Below, one piece after another: positions 43,030 to 56,990 of a stretch of DNA of 64,000 nucleotides; position 1 is the first letter of the stretch; each line of letters opens with the position of its first letter. A program made the position numbers and the translations under genes. The DNA comes from Gilvimarinus sp. 2_MG-2023. GTDB taxonomy: Bacteria; Pseudomonadota; Gammaproteobacteria; Pseudomonadales; Cellvibrionaceae. The notes under the pieces are model-generated. The model saw only the letters and a list, made by a program, of their open reading frames with translations, did no database searches and was not told the origin of the DNA. The DNA lies in contig NZ_JAUOQM010000048.1 of the NCBI RefSeq assembly GCF_030547685.1, positions 62,001 through 126,000 on the forward strand, in the 5' to 3' direction.

Positions 43030-44730
43030 ATGAGCGACAACCCCGTAGCGGAGAAAAATGCGGTCGAAAAACCCGCGCATTTTTTGCAAAACATTATTAA
43101 GGCTGATCTGAGTGCTGGGCAGGTGGGCGCTATAGTGACCCGGTTTCCACCAGAGCCAAATGGTTACCTGCATATTGGGCACGCCAAATCAATCTGCCTT
43201 AATTTTGGACTCGCTAAAGAATTTGGCGGGCAGTGCAACTTGCGTTTTGATGACACCAACCCTGCCAAAGAAAGTGATGAGTATGTCGAGGCAATCAAGA
43301 AAGATGTTTCTTGGTTGGGTTTTCAATGGGCGGGTGATATTTGCTTTACCTCCAACTATTTTGATCAGCTTTACGCTTGGGCGTTGGATTTAATTCGAGC
43401 GGGTAAAGCCTATGTGTGCGATCTATCTCCAGATCAGGCACGAGAGCACCGTGGTACCTTGAAAGAGCCGGGTAAAAACAGCCCCTTTCGCGAGCGCAGT
43501 GTGGATGAAAACTTAGCTCTTTTTGAAAAAATGCGTTCGGGCGAGATGCCAGAGGGTAGCTGCTCACTGCGCGCCAAAATTGATATGGCCGCGCCCAATA
43601 TCAATATGCGCGACCCCATTCTTTATCGTATTAAGCATGTCAGTCACCATCATACAGGTGATAAGTGGTGCATTTACCCTTCCTATGACTTTGCCCACGG
43701 TCAAAGTGATGCTCTTGAGGGGGTGACTCACTCCATTTGTACTTTAGAGTTTGAAGATCATAGACCTTTATATGAATGGTTTATTGAGAATCTACCTGTT
43801 CCTGCTGCACCCAAGCAGTATGAGTTTGCACGTTTAAATCTGAATTACACCATAACCAGTAAGCGTAAATTGCTACAGTTGGTTGAAGACGGACATGTAG
43901 ATGGTTGGGATGACCCGCGAATGCCGACAATTTCTGGCATGCGCCGCCGCGGTTATACCCCAGCATCACTGCGTAATTTCTGTGAGCGCATCGGCGTCAC
44001 TCGCTCGGATAGCGTGGTTGATGTGGGTATGTTGGAGTTTTGTGTGCGTGATGATTTGGATAAAAACGCGCCTCGAGCTATGTGTGTGCTGCGCCCGTTA
44101 AAAGTGACCCTAACCAATTATGACGAAGGTAAAACACAAACCTTAACGGCGCCAGGCCACCCTAACCGTGATGATTTGCCAGTGCGTGAATTGACTTTCA
44201 GCAAAACACTGTATATTGATTGCGAAGATTTCCGTGAAGAAGCCAACAAAAAATATAAGCGTTTGGTAATTGGCAAGCGAGTTCGTTTGCGTAATGCCTA
44301 TGTGATTGAAGCCGATGAGTGTGTTAAAGACAGTGCCGGTAATATCGTTGAGGTGAAAGCGCGAATCATTGACGATACCATCGGTAAAGATCCAGCCGAC
44401 GGTGTTAAGCCCAAAGGTGTTATTCATTGGGTAAGTGACAGCAATCATATTGATTGTGAGGTGAGGCTGTACGACAGATTGTTTCAAGATGAAAATCCAG
44501 GTGCCGGAGGAAGTGATTTCCTTGAATGTATTAATCCGAACAGCTTAGAAGTATTAACCGGCTGTAAAGCGGAACCTTCTTTGGCCGATGCGCAATCTGA
44601 AGCACCTTACCAATTTGAGCGCGAAGGTTATTTTTGTTTTGATGAGACCTATAGCCAGCAGGCTGGCAAGCCGGTTTTTAACCGAACGATAAGCCTGCGT
44701 GACAGCTGGGCAAAAATCTCTCAACAATAA
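43030..44730 (+). CDS. glnS: Glutaminyl-tRNA synthetase
   Basis: 566 residues. The class I signatures are [21 protein letters not shown] (HIGH) and [11 protein letters not shown] (KMSKS equivalent); the GlnRS-specific anticodon-binding beta-barrels follow. A hairpin at 42990-43006 precedes the gene. It is 34 bp upstream of cysS, a pairing shared with Pseudomonas. Confidence 0.97.
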   Translation: MSDNPVAEKNAVEKPAHFLQNIIKADLSAGQVGAIVTRFPPEPNGYLHIGHAKSICLNFGLAKEFGGQCNLRFDDTNPAKESDEYVEAIKKDVSWLGFQWAGDICFTSNYFDQLYAWALDLIRAGKAYVCDLSPDQAREHRGTLKEPGKNSPFRERSVDENLALFEKMRSGEMPEGSCSLRAKIDMAAPNINMRDPILYRIKHVSHHHTGDKWCIYPSYDFAHGQSDALEGVTHSICTLEFEDHRPLYEWFIENLPVPAAPKQYEFARLNLNYTITSKRKLLQLVEDGHVDGWDDPRMPTISGMRRRGYTPASLRNFCERIGVTRSDSVVDVGMLEFCVRDDLDKNAPRAMCVLRPLKVTLTNYDEGKTQTLTAPGHPNRDDLPVRELTFSKTLYIDCEDFREEANKKYKRLVIGKRVRLRNAYVIEADECVKDSAGNIVEVKARIIDDTIGKDPADGVKPKGVIHWVSDSNHIDCEVRLYDRLFQDENPGAGGSDFLECINPNSLEVLTGCKAEPSLADAQSEAPYQFEREGYFCFDETYSQQAGKPVFNRTISLRDSWAKISQQ

Positions 44731-44764
44731 CCATTTTTTTAATTTTTGTATTACAGGAAGCGTA

Positions 44765-46153
44765 ATGTCTCTCAAAATTTACAGCACACTAACGCGACAA
44801 AAAGAAATTTTTACGCCCAATCAGGCTGGAAAGATTAGCTTGTATGTGTGTGGTGTCACCGTGTATGACTTCTGCCATGTCGGTCATGCACGGGTGCTGG
44901 TAGCTTTTGATGTTATTACGCGTTTTCTCAAAGCTCGTGGCTGGGAAGTCGATTATGTACGCAACATTACCGATATCGATGACAAAATTTTGCAACGCGC
45001 GGACGAAAATGGTGAAGACTACACTGATCTGACCGCTCGGTTTATCGATTTTATGCACGAAGATGAGCGGGCTCTGGGTATTTTACCACCCAACAAAGAG
45101 CCCCGTGCGACAGCGCATATCGATGATATTATTAATATGGTGAAAGCACTCATTGATAAAGGCCACGCTTATGCCGCTGCCAATGGCGATGTTTACTACC
45201 GCGTCAATAGCTTTGCTGACTATGGCAAACTAACCAATAAGAACCTTGAGGATTTACTGGCAGGCGCTCGAGTAGAAGTGGGTGAGGTTAAAGAAGACCC
45301 GCGTGATTTTGCATTGTGGAAACATGCCGAACCGAATGCCGTTGGTTGGGAATCCCCATGGGGCAAAGGTCGGCCGGGTTGGCATATTGAGTGTTCAGCC
45401 ATGAGTAAACATTGCCTGGGTGCTAATTTCGATATTCATGGTGGCGGCCCCGATTTGCCATTTCCGCATCATGAGAATGAAATCGCACAAAGTGAGGCGG
45501 CTAATGGTTGTACCTATGCCAACTACTGGATGCATGCAGGAGCCGTTCGCCTGGATGGTGAAAAGATGTCTAAATCATTGGGCAATTTTTTCACCATTCG
45601 TGAGGTATTAAAGAAATACCACCCAGAAATAATCCGTTATGTTCTATTGGGTAGTCATTATCGCAGTCCCATTAATTACTCTGAAGACAGTCTAGTTGAA
45701 GCGCGTTCTGGTCTTGAGCGTTTCTACAGTGCACTGCGTGGTCATGAAGCCGTACCTGCCGCCTCCTTTGATACCCTGACAGATGAGTATAGCGCACGAT
45801 TTGTCGTGGCAATGGAAGACGACTTTAATACCAGTGTGGCTCTGGCAGCGATGTTTGACGCAGTACGAGCCCTGAATAGCGCCACTGAAGAAGCAGTGAC
45901 CAAACCATTGGTCGCAGCCATTAAATCAATGGGGCAGGTGTTGGGTATTTTGCAAGACTCTCCAGAAGCATTCTTACAGGCAGGGGCGGCGGACGAAATG
46001 TCGGCGGTCGAGGTTGAAGCTCTGATTGAGGAGCGAATAAAGGCTAAAGCGACAAAAGATTATGCCCGGGCTGATGAGATTAGAGGCTTATTAACCGACG
46101 CGGGTATCGTGTTAGAGGATTCGCCGCAAGGGACCTTATGGCGTCGAAGTTAA
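44765..46153 (+). CDS. cysS: Cysteinyl-tRNA synthetase
   Basis: 462 residues from the ATG at 44765 (ribosome site AGGAAG); the frame extends upstream into glnS but the family starts at MSLKIYSTLTRQKE. The zinc site (YVCGVTVYD, HIECSAMSKHCLG, HHENE), HVGHARV (HIGH) and KMSKSLGNF are all present, and the anticodon-binding tail is full length. It charges tRNA-Cys. Confidence 0.97.
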   Translation: MSLKIYSTLTRQKEIFTPNQAGKISLYVCGVTVYDFCHVGHARVLVAFDVITRFLKARGWEVDYVRNITDIDDKILQRADENGEDYTDLTARFIDFMHEDERALGILPPNKEPRATAHIDDIINMVKALIDKGHAYAAANGDVYYRVNSFADYGKLTNKNLEDLLAGARVEVGEVKEDPRDFALWKHAEPNAVGWESPWGKGRPGWHIECSAMSKHCLGANFDIHGGGPDLPFPHHENEIAQSEAANGCTYANYWMHAGAVRLDGEKMSKSLGNFFTIREVLKKYHPEIIRYVLLGSHYRSPINYSEDSLVEARSGLERFYSALRGHEAVPAASFDTLTDEYSARFVVAMEDDFNTSVALAAMFDAVRALNSATEEAVTKPLVAAIKSMGQVLGILQDSPEAFLQAGAADEMSAVEVEALIEERIKAKATKDYARADEIRGLLTDAGIVLEDSPQGTLWRRS

Positions 46154-46184
46154 TAAATTCAATATTAATAATGAGGTGTAACGG

Positions 46185-46529
46185 ATGAAATGGTTGGGCT
46201 TAATTGCATCTTTAGCGGTATTGTTATGGGTTCAAAGTTCATTCGCGCATGGTGAGGGGCGAGTGGTGATTGATGTTCGTAGCGCAGAGGAGTATGCCGC
46301 AGGGCATGTTGCGCAAGCTGTCAATATACCGCACGATGAAATCGCCGAGGGTGTTATCGATATTAATGCCGAAAAATCCACCGAAATTATTTTGTATTGT
46401 CGCAGTGGGCGCCGAGCGGAGTTGGCAAAAGAGGTTTTGCATGAGCTGGGCTATACACATGTTGTTAATGCGCAGGATGCGGTTGGTGCTGAAGCAATGA
46501 TTGCAGAGCATGACCATAATGCAGAATAA
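46185..46529 (+). CDS. Periplasmic single-domain rhodanese (PspE/GlpE-like)
   Basis: 114 residues with a signal peptide (LGLIASLAVLLWVQSSFAHG). The rhodanese domain has DVRSAEEYAAGHVAQAVNIPHDEI and the active-site loop CRSGRRAE with the persulfide-carrying cysteine. It is likely a periplasmic sulfurtransferase such as PspE; the acceptor is unknown. It lies 31 bp after cysS and 18 bp before a small membrane protein gene. Confidence 0.87.
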   Translation: MKWLGLIASLAVLLWVQSSFAHGEGRVVIDVRSAEEYAAGHVAQAVNIPHDEIAEGVIDINAEKSTEIILYCRSGRRAELAKEVLHELGYTHVVNAQDAVGAEAMIAEHDHNAE

Positions 46530-46547
46530 TTCGAATGAGGTAAGGTA

Positions 46548-46751
46548 ATGATTCGCAACCTAGGTCGCTATCGCCGGTTGGCCGCTACCTGCTTTTTAGC
46601 ATCAGCCTGCTTTGTGGCGCTGGCTATTTATGGTTGGGGCTTAAGCTGGCAGGAAGCTGGGTCGTATTTGTTGATTACAGTTGTATTGTTGGCCGTATTG
46701 CTATTGCTCGCTGCCGTAATGGGATGGGTGATCCACAAATTACGTCGCTAA
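46548..46751 (+). CDS. Small two-helix membrane protein, unknown
   Basis: 67 residues with a basic start (RNLGRYRRL) and two hydrophobic helices (about 12-30 and 37-60), ending in HKLRR. A GAGGTAAGG ribosome site supports expression. I recognise no family. It is 18 bp after the rhodanese gene, so it may be its operon partner. The 118 bp after it hold a TATAAT-like word but no clear promoter or terminator. Confidence 0.6.
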   Translation: MIRNLGRYRRLAATCFLASACFVALAIYGWGLSWQEAGSYLLITVVLLAVLLLLAAVMGWVIHKLRR

Positions 46752-46869
46752 TGCTAACCATGGAGAACCCTTAATTCCGTATAATTAGACTGACATTGCT
46801 ACTGAAAAGAATGAATGGCAATGATTGTGCGTGTTTAAATGATATTTTATATCTCGTTGCAGGAGTGGG

Positions 46870-48144
46870 TTAAACAACTGTTTCGTCCATTTGCACCCGA
46901 AACCAGCCGATCATTTTGTCGGTGATCTCAACGGTTTCAAAAATATACTGGTCAATACTAAAGCTGACGTTGCCGTCGGGGATGCGTTCCATATACTCCA
47001 TGGCCAATCCGTTTAGGGTTTTGGGTCCATCGGTGGGTAGCGACCAGTCGAGTGCGCGGTTAATGTCACGAATAAATGTACCACCGTGTATTTTAAATGA
47101 GCCGTCTTCTTGCTCAATAATATCTTCTTCACTCTCTTCGGCAATATTGGTGGTGAAATCACCGACGATTTCTTCTAGTAAATCCTCCAGAGTCACAATA
47201 CCTTGGACCTCACCGTATTCGTTAACCACTAAAGCTATACGACATTTCTGTGATTGGAAATTCAGAAGCTGAGTGTGCAGTGGGGTGGATTCTGGAACAA
47301 AATATGGCTCATCCGAAAATGACAATATTTGATCTTGTGTAACTTGGGCGTCATCGCCATTTAGGAAACGCGATACATTGCGCAGGTGCAGTATGCCGGC
47401 GACGTTGTTTAAGTCATTACTGTAAACCGGAAGGCGGGTGTACTCACTGGAGCGTATTTTTTCCAGCAAGGTCTCAACGCTATCGTCCAGGTCTAGCCCC
47501 GCCACTTCATTGCGGGGAATCATAATGTCCTCGACGGTCGACTTTTCTAAATCGAGAATATTAAGTAGCATGCCCTGATGCTGATCCGGAATTAACTCAC
47601 CGGCTTCATCCACGACTGTTCTGAGCTCCTCGGGGTCGAGGTGTTCTATCGTGCTGTGTACCTTATGGATGCCAAAGAGCTTGGTCACGCCGTTGGAAAT
47701 AGCATTAACTAACATAACCGCCGGCATCAGCAAATAAGATAGTGGTTTTAGGATCAGGCTGGAGCCGAATGAAATACGTTCTGGGTAAAGGGTCGCTAAG
47801 GTTTTGGGGGTTACCTCGGCGAACACCAACATAAATAACGTCAGGACAATACCACCCACAAGGGCGCCAGAATCGCCCAACAGACGAATGGCTATAACGG
47901 TGGTGACGATGGCGGCAAAGTTGTTGGCAAGATTGTTGCCAATCAAAATAAGGCCAATAAGGCGATCGGGGCGCTTTAAAAGCTGCTCAACCCGTTCGGC
48001 GCCGCTGTGGCCTTTTTTACTGAGGTGTTTTAGACGATAGCGGTTAATGGCCATCATTGCCGTTTCGGAGCTCGAAAAGAACGCCGATGTGATCAGCAAT
48101 ATAGCCAGAATGCCATACAGCAGCTCTAGGGGGATATCGTTCAA
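46870..48144 (-). CDS. CorB/CorC-like membrane protein (CNNM-CBS-CorC)
   Basis: 424 residues. An N-terminal DUF21/CNNM membrane domain (about 1-180, three to four helices) is followed by a CBS pair (about 200-325; MIPRNEVAGLDLDD, VNEYGEVQGIVTLEDLLEEIVGDF) and a C-terminal CorC_HlyC domain. This is the layout of E. coli YfjD/CorB, tied to Mg2+ or Co2+ transport and resistance. It lies next to ypjD and ffh, an arrangement conserved in E. coli. Confidence 0.9.
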   Translation of the reverse strand: MNDIPLELLYGILAILLITSAFFSSSETAMMAINRYRLKHLSKKGHSGAERVEQLLKRPDRLIGLILIGNNLANNFAAIVTTVIAIRLLGDSGALVGGIVLTLFMLVFAEVTPKTLATLYPERISFGSSLILKPLSYLLMPAVMLVNAISNGVTKLFGIHKVHSTIEHLDPEELRTVVDEAGELIPDQHQGMLLNILDLEKSTVEDIMIPRNEVAGLDLDDSVETLLEKIRSSEYTRLPVYSNDLNNVAGILHLRNVSRFLNGDDAQVTQDQILSFSDEPYFVPESTPLHTQLLNFQSQKCRIALVVNEYGEVQGIVTLEDLLEEIVGDFTTNIAEESEEDIIEQEDGSFKIHGGTFIRDINRALDWSLPTDGPKTLNGLAMEYMERIPDGNVSFSIDQYIFETVEITDKMIGWFRVQMDETVV

Positions 48145-48226
48145 GGAGGTGTCATACCTGTTCTAAAAACCGGCCCAGTATCTTGCAGGAGTTTGGCCGT
48201 TTGCGCAATAGAGTATGCTTGCAAAC

Positions 48227-49027
48227 CTAGCCAATCTTTAGAATAAACTCTAAAACTAGCTTGCTACCAAAATAAGCCAGCATTAGGCAGGCAAATCCCA
48301 CCAAAGTCCAGCGAATAGCGGTGTAGCCGCGCCAGCCCAAAAAGTGGCGGCCCCAAAGTAAAACGCCATAAATACACCAGGCAAGCACTGTAAAGACAGT
48401 TTTATGAACCATGTGCTGTGCTAGCAGATCACTGACAAAGAGCGCCCCGGATATGATGGCGGCGGTGAGGAGTATTTGACCGGCCCATAGCATTTCGAAC
48501 AACAGTGATTCCATCGTCTGCAAGGGCGGTAGTACCCCAACAGGAGGTAGGGCACGTTTATGCTTGAGGCGGTAGATTTGGAAAGTCAAAAAAACGGCTT
48601 GCAAGGTGGCAATGGTTAACAGGCTATAGGCGGTAATGGCCAAGAGTATATGACTGGCGAGCCCCAGCGTGAGTGGTTGTACTTCGCCGGCACCGCTCAA
48701 GTAGAGTGAGCCAAACAAGGCCAGAACAGTCAGTGGTATCAGCAGTATAAATAAATTATGCACCGGTTTTTTCAGGGCGCTAAGTAAAACAATGGTGTTA
48801 ACAGCAAGGAATACCAGCGATAACGTGGGGAAAAGTTGCAAATGTAGGCCTTGATCCCCCACGATAAGCTGGTGACTGGCTATGGCGTGGGCAAATACGG
48901 CTGCGCCAGTGGTGGCCAATAGCCAGCGGTGGCGCGTCGAGCTGAGCGTCTTAAACTTATTGAGTAGCAAAGCACCCGCAGCCAGATACAAGACTGCTGC
49001 GATTATGTGTACGATTAGCACGGGCAT
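48227..49027 (-). CDS. ypjD: Cytochrome c assembly-like membrane protein YpjD
   Basis: 266 residues with about eight transmembrane helices and the CcsA/CcmC family layout. The characteristic late GAxxVSDxLAxHxxHKTVFT region (here GALFVSDLLAQHMVHKT) and a tryptophan-rich loop (LLWGRHFLGWRGYTAIRW) are visible. The E. coli homologue has no firm function although the family handles heme. It is divergent from ffh, as in many gammaproteobacteria. Confidence 0.85.
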   Translation of the reverse strand: MPVLIVHIIAAVLYLAAGALLLNKFKTLSSTRHRWLLATTGAAVFAHAIASHQLIVGDQGLHLQLFPTLSLVFLAVNTIVLLSALKKPVHNLFILLIPLTVLALFGSLYLSGAGEVQPLTLGLASHILLAITAYSLLTIATLQAVFLTFQIYRLKHKRALPPVGVLPPLQTMESLLFEMLWAGQILLTAAIISGALFVSDLLAQHMVHKTVFTVLAWCIYGVLLWGRHFLGWRGYTAIRWTLVGFACLMLAYFGSKLVLEFILKIG

Positions 49028-49221
49028 CCGGTTGAAATTCCCTTATTTACCTTAATCTCTATCTGTAGAGTGTGTCATAAGCGAGCGAGCTTGAGAAGTG
49101 TTAAATGAGAAACGTTATTAACTATTCCGATTATGGTTAGCCCCCGGTGTTGGCGTTGTTCTGGCATGTTGAGTTTGCTTAAGTCGGGTCTCAGGGCAAG
49201 ACGAGAGGGGGTCATACACGG

Positions 49222-49227
49222 TATAAT
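49222..49227 (+). promoter_or_regulatory. Perfect -10 hexamer for ffh
   Basis: TATAAT lies 45 bp upstream of the ffh ATG. No matching -35 hexamer is seen at 16-18 bp. Confidence 0.35.
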
Positions 49228-49272
49228 TTGCCCAATGTTTGCAATACGCCCAAGATTAGGTGTCATTTAGTT

Positions 49273-50661
49273 ATGTTTGAGAATCTCCAAGATCGGTTGT
49301 CTGCCACCTTTAAAAAGGTGTCGGGTAAAGCTCGTCTAACTGACGACAATATTCAAGCGACTTTGCGCGAGGTGCGCAAAGCACTGCTGGAGGCAGATGT
49401 CGCCCTGCCAGTGGTGAAAGATTTTGTCGGACGTGTGCGCTCCCGGGCACTGGGTACCCAGGTGGGTAAAGCGCTTAACCCAGGCCAGCAATTTCTGAAA
49501 ATTGTTGAAGCCGAGATGGTCGCGGTGATGGGCGAGTCTAACGAGTCCTTGAATTTAGCGGCGCAACCGCCAGCGGTCATATTAATGGCTGGCTTGCAAG
49601 GTGCCGGTAAGACCACCTCTGTGGCCAAGCTCGCCAAGTTTCTTACTGAGCGTGAAAAGAAAAAGGTTTTGGTGGTCAGCGCCGACGTTTATCGTCCGGC
49701 TGCGATTGAGCAGCTCAAAACCCTGGCGCTTGAAATCGGTGTCGAATGTTTTCCCTCTACCGAGCAAGATAAGCCATCGGCGATTGCTGATGCGGCACTG
49801 GATCATGCCAAACGTCAATTTTACGATGTCCTGATTGTCGATACAGCCGGCCGGTTACATATTGACGAAACCTTGATGGGGGAGATTCAGGGGCTGCATA
49901 AGCAATTAAACCCGGTAGAGACCCTGTTTGTGATCGATGCCATGATCGGTCAGGATGCTGTTAACACTGCCAAAGCATTTAATGAAGCGCTGCCTCTAAC
50001 TGGTGTGGTACTAACCAAAGCGGATGGTGATGCTCGCGGTGGTGCGGCTCTTTCGGTACGTCATGTAACGGGTAAGCCAATTAAATTTCTTGGCATGGGT
50101 GAAAAAGTCGATGCCTTAGAGCCGTTTCACCCGGATCGTATTGCATCGCGAATTCTCGGTATGGGCGATATTATGTCGCTTATCGAAGAAGCTGAGCGAA
50201 AAATAGACAAAGATAAAGCCGAAAAGCTGGTTAAAAAAGTCTCTAAAGGCAAAAGCTTTGATTTGGAAGATTTGCGCGACCAGCTCCAGCAAATGCAAGA
50301 TATGGGTGGCTTGGGCAGCCTGATGGACAAGTTACCGGGTATGGGTAATATGGGGCAAATGGTTCAGCAAGCCGATATGGGCAGTCAATTTAAGGTTATG
50401 GAGGCTCTCATTGGTTCAATGACTCCGTGGGAGCGCAAGCACCCAGATGCCTTAAACAGTTCGCGTAAACGACGAATTACTGCCGGTTCTGGAACACAAA
50501 TCCAAGACCTTAACCGTTTGCTAAAACAACATAAGCAAATGGCTAAAATGATGAAAAAAATGAAAGGTGGCGGCATGTCGAAAATGATGCGTGGTTTGGG
50601 CGGTATGATGCCCGGTGGTGGCGCTCCAGGCGGTGGCTTGCCCCCAGGTTTCGGTCGGTAA
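49273..50661 (+). CDS. ffh: Signal recognition particle GTPase Ffh
   Basis: 462 residues from the ATG at 49273; the frame extends upstream but the family begins MFENLQDRLSATFKKVSG. The NG domain (GLQGAGKTTSVAKLA, DTAGR, TKADGDARGG) is followed by the methionine-rich M domain that binds 4.5S RNA and signal sequences (MKKMKGGGMSKMMRGLGGMMPGGG). Ffh targets membrane proteins to FtsY and SecYEG. The usual follow-up gene rpsP is absent; a terminator and an HslJ-like gene come next. Confidence 0.97.
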   Translation: MFENLQDRLSATFKKVSGKARLTDDNIQATLREVRKALLEADVALPVVKDFVGRVRSRALGTQVGKALNPGQQFLKIVEAEMVAVMGESNESLNLAAQPPAVILMAGLQGAGKTTSVAKLAKFLTEREKKKVLVVSADVYRPAAIEQLKTLALEIGVECFPSTEQDKPSAIADAALDHAKRQFYDVLIVDTAGRLHIDETLMGEIQGLHKQLNPVETLFVIDAMIGQDAVNTAKAFNEALPLTGVVLTKADGDARGGAALSVRHVTGKPIKFLGMGEKVDALEPFHPDRIASRILGMGDIMSLIEEAERKIDKDKAEKLVKKVSKGKSFDLEDLRDQLQQMQDMGGLGSLMDKLPGMGNMGQMVQQADMGSQFKVMEALIGSMTPWERKHPDALNSSRKRRITAGSGTQIQDLNRLLKQHKQMAKMMKKMKGGGMSKMMRGLGGMMPGGGAPGGGLPPGFGR

Positions 50662-50676
50662 GACTTTCCTCAATAG

Positions 50677-50700
50677 CGCCGAGCACTGCTCGGCGTTTTT
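50677..50700 (+). terminator. Terminator after ffh
   Basis: Stem CGCCGAGC / GCTCGGCG with a 3-base loop and five T. Placed 15 bp after the stop. Confidence 0.9.
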
Positions 50701-50736
50701 GTATTTAGGGGGTGTACAAAGTACTAAAACTGGCTA

Positions 50737-50761
50737 AGATCATACAAACAGTGAATGATCT
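50737..50761. promoter_or_regulatory. Inverted repeat upstream of the HslJ-like gene
   Basis: AGATCAT and ATGATCT are separated by 11 bp, about 35 bp before the start codon. It could be an operator or a leader hairpin; no regulator is identified. Confidence 0.35.
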
Positions 50762-50795
50762 GCCTGATTCGGCAAAGTGCTGATTAAAGGAGCGA

Positions 50796-51242
50796 ATGAT
50801 GTATCGTGGTATTGTTTTTCTAGCTTGCTTCATTTTGGCAAGCTGTCAGTTAATGGATTCTGGTTCAACCTCGGACGCTGGCCATACTGAAGCGGATTTA
50901 GCTGTACTTATTGCAGGCACTTGGCAGCTGGAGTCGGTTGGCGGCAACACAGTAAATCCTGACTTGCAGGCACATTTGGCCTTCAATTCGCCGTCTAAAC
51001 TTGCTGGCAATAGTGGCTGTAATCAATTTGTTGGGCGTTATAGCATTGATGGCAACGTTTTGCAGATTGCCGACAATCTCGCCACCACTCGAAAGATGTG
51101 CCTGCCCGGTATCATGCAAATTGAACAACGATTATTACAGGCATTACAGGGTCAATGGCGGGTTGAAGTTGTCAATGACCAGCTCGTGTTTATCGATGAG
51201 CACGGCAAGCCCCAATTACAAGCACGTAAAGTAATCGAATAA
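50796..51242 (+). CDS. META-domain (HslJ-like) lipoprotein
   Basis: 148 residues with a lipoprotein signal ([13 protein letters not shown]). The mature part is a single META domain: WQLESVGG near the start, [22 protein letters not shown] with the family GNSGCN motif, and [22 protein letters not shown]. HslJ-type proteins are envelope or heat-induced proteins; HslJ in E. coli affects novobiocin resistance. It lies 37 bp before maeA on the same strand. Confidence 0.88.
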   Translation: MMYRGIVFLACFILASCQLMDSGSTSDAGHTEADLAVLIAGTWQLESVGGNTVNPDLQAHLAFNSPSKLAGNSGCNQFVGRYSIDGNVLQIADNLATTRKMCLPGIMQIEQRLLQALQGQWRVEVVNDQLVFIDEHGKPQLQARKVIE

Positions 51243-51279
51243 CACTTACGCGCGTTCATATTTAAAGACAGGTAAACTT

Positions 51280-52965
51280 GTGAATTCCAGACCTATTTAT
51301 ATTCCCTTTGCGGGCCCTGCATTGCTTGAGGCGCCTCTGCTTAATAAAGGCAGTGCGTTTAGCCGCCAAGAGCGCCAAGCATTTAATCTTGAGGGGCTAT
51401 TGCCTTTTAGTATTGAAACCATTGAAGAGCAAAAAGCGCGGGCCTATGAGCAATTGTGCTCATTCAAAACAGATATTGATAAGCATATTTATTTACGCAA
51501 TATTCAAGATACCAATGAAACACTGTATTTTCGCTTAGTTACCGAACATTTAAGCGAGATTATGCCGTTAATTTACACTCCTACTGTAGGTGAAGCCTGT
51601 CAGCTTTTCTCAAAAATTTATCGTCGTAAGCGGGGTCTTTTTGTCTCCTATCCAGACCGTCACCGGCTGGATGATATTTTACAAAATGCCACCAAACACA
51701 ATGTGAAAGTCATTGTAGTCACTGATGGAGAGCGAATACTTGGCTTGGGCGATCAAGGGATTGGAGGTATGGGCATCCCTATTGGCAAACTTGCTCTGTA
51801 TACTGCGTGCGGTGGTATTAGCCCGGCCTATACACTGCCTGTAGTTTTGGATGTGGGCTGCAATAATCGCGAGTTAATCAACGATCCAATGTACATGGGC
51901 TGGCGGCATGAACGAATCAGCGATGACGAGTACTACCAGTTCGTCGACCAGTTTATTCAGGCGGTTAAGGTGCGCTGGCCGAATGCATTGCTACAGTTTG
52001 AAGATTTCGCACAAAACCATGCAACACCTTTGCTGGAAAAATATCGCGACGATATTTGCTGTTTTAATGATGATGTTCAGGGTACAGCATCGGTAACGGT
52101 GGGGACCTTATTGGCGGCTTGTTTAACTAAAAAAGAAACGCTGGCTGAACAAACCTTTGTTTTTGCCGGAGCAGGGTCAGCCGGTTGTGGAATTGCTGAC
52201 CAAGTTATTGCCGCCATGATTGAGTCGGGGGTTAGTGAAGAGCAGGCACATTCTCAGGTGTATCTGGTTAATCGTGACGGTTTACTAACCACGGGTTCAC
52301 AAAATCTTTTGTCATTTCAGAAGCGGTTCTGTAAGCCTGAGTCTTTAATTAGTGAATGGTTGTTGGATAAGCCGGGTGTGGTTGGCTTGGCGGATGTGGT
52401 GCGTAATACAATGCCCACAGTCTTGGTAGGCGTGTCTGGTCAACCGGGCTTATTCAATAAAGCTCTTGTTGACAGTATGCAAGCTCATTGCGAGCGACCC
52501 ATAATTTTACCTTTATCCAATCCAACATCTCGGGTTGAAGGTCAGCCGGTGGACATTCTGCGCTGGACGGGTGGTCGCGCTATTGTGGCAACCGGCAGTC
52601 CGTTTGCGCCGGTTGATATAGGCGGTCGTTTACACCCGATTGCCCAGTGCAACAACAGTTACATTTTTCCGGGGGTCGGCTTAGGTGTTTTGAGTGCCAA
52701 AGCAAACAAAATTACCGACAGTATGATGTTGGCGGCCTCTCGGGCTCTGGCCAAATTATCGCCCCTGGCGAATACAGGCGAGGGTCCGCTTTTGCCAGAT
52801 TTAGAAGATATTCGCAGTGTGAGTAAAACCATTGCACTCGAGGTGTTTCGTCAGGCGGTATCCGATGGTGTTGCTATGTCGGTACCAGAAGAGCTGATGG
52901 TCACTAAAATTGAGAAGAATTTCTGGCACCCCAGTTACCGTGACTATCGTAGAACTTCATTTTAA
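51280..52965 (+). CDS. maeA: NAD-dependent malic enzyme
   Basis: 561 residues from a GTG start. It oxidatively decarboxylates malate to pyruvate. Motifs include [38 protein letters not shown], catalytic and metal residues in [19 protein letters not shown] and the NAD loop [15 protein letters not shown]. Length and motifs match E. coli MaeA (SfcA) rather than the larger NADP type MaeB, which carries a phosphotransacetylase-like tail. It is 12 bp before an XRE regulator and in line with fadBA, suggesting a role in turning fatty-acid-derived malate into pyruvate. Confidence 0.95.
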   Translation: MNSRPIYIPFAGPALLEAPLLNKGSAFSRQERQAFNLEGLLPFSIETIEEQKARAYEQLCSFKTDIDKHIYLRNIQDTNETLYFRLVTEHLSEIMPLIYTPTVGEACQLFSKIYRRKRGLFVSYPDRHRLDDILQNATKHNVKVIVVTDGERILGLGDQGIGGMGIPIGKLALYTACGGISPAYTLPVVLDVGCNNRELINDPMYMGWRHERISDDEYYQFVDQFIQAVKVRWPNALLQFEDFAQNHATPLLEKYRDDICCFNDDVQGTASVTVGTLLAACLTKKETLAEQTFVFAGAGSAGCGIADQVIAAMIESGVSEEQAHSQVYLVNRDGLLTTGSQNLLSFQKRFCKPESLISEWLLDKPGVVGLADVVRNTMPTVLVGVSGQPGLFNKALVDSMQAHCERPIILPLSNPTSRVEGQPVDILRWTGGRAIVATGSPFAPVDIGGRLHPIAQCNNSYIFPGVGLGVLSAKANKITDSMMLAASRALAKLSPLANTGEGPLLPDLEDIRSVSKTIALEVFRQAVSDGVAMSVPEELMVTKIEKNFWHPSYRDYRRTSF

Positions 52966-52977
52966 ACAGAGGTCGAT

Positions 52978-53541
52978 ATGGCAGTGACGCAGTCCGGTAT
53001 TGCCCTGGGGTTAAAGTTAAAAGCAATTCGCGAGGGAAACGGATTCTCTCAACGCGAACTGGCTAAGCGGGCGGGTGTGACCAATAGCAGTATTTCCATG
53101 ATTGAGCAGGGGCAGGTAAGCCCCAGTGTACAGTCGCTGGAAAAAGTTTTGTCCGGTATTCCTATGACGTTATCGCACTTCTTTGCTTGTGGTGAGAACC
53201 AGACTGAAGATGTATTTTATGGCGAGAACGATATGCAAAAGCATGATAAGCCCTATGGTTACATGCAAGTTCTAGCGGAAAAGTTAGTGGGGCGAAGCGT
53301 GACTTTTAAGCGATTGTATTTTCGCCCCGACTCCGGCACTGGAGATGCACCGTTAACAAGTTTTTTTGATCAAGCTGGCTGGATATTTTCCGGCAATATA
53401 CTACTATCAGCAGGGTCAACTGTGCGTAAATTAACGGCGGGAGAGGGCTTTTATTTGCAGGCCTACACGCCTTTTCGCGCCTGTAATGAGTCGCTAACTG
53501 AGCCGGCTGAAATAATTGTCGCTTCTCAGGAGGGCGAGTAA
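52978..53541 (+). CDS. XRE-family regulator with C-terminal cupin
   Basis: 187 residues. The HTH (about 10-62; SQRELAKRAGVTNSSISMIEQGQVSPSVQSLEKVL) is followed by a cupin-like sensor domain (about 105-185), the PuuR/SutR type layout that senses small metabolites. It sits between maeA and fadB, 12 bp and 17 bp from each, so it is the probable local regulator and may be autoregulated. Its ligand cannot be read from sequence; an acyl or amino-acid-like metabolite is a guess. Confidence 0.88.
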   Translation: MAVTQSGIALGLKLKAIREGNGFSQRELAKRAGVTNSSISMIEQGQVSPSVQSLEKVLSGIPMTLSHFFACGENQTEDVFYGENDMQKHDKPYGYMQVLAEKLVGRSVTFKRLYFRPDSGTGDAPLTSFFDQAGWIFSGNILLSAGSTVRKLTAGEGFYLQAYTPFRACNESLTEPAEIIVASQEGE

Positions 53542-53558
53542 CCTACCCGAGGTTCCCT

Positions 53559-56892
<3,334 letters not shown>

Positions 56893-56961
56893 CTCTTGTT
56901 GATAGGGCCTAATAATCTCTTTATACCCGCCGAGGCTAAAAAACAGCACAGGCTTTACCTA

Positions 56962-56990
56962 TTCGGCGCGGCTGTAAAACGCCGATTTTT
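56962..56990 (+). terminator. Terminator after fadA
   Basis: Stem TCGGCG / CGCCGA with an 11-base loop, then six T. About 70 bp after the fadA stop. Confidence 0.7.
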
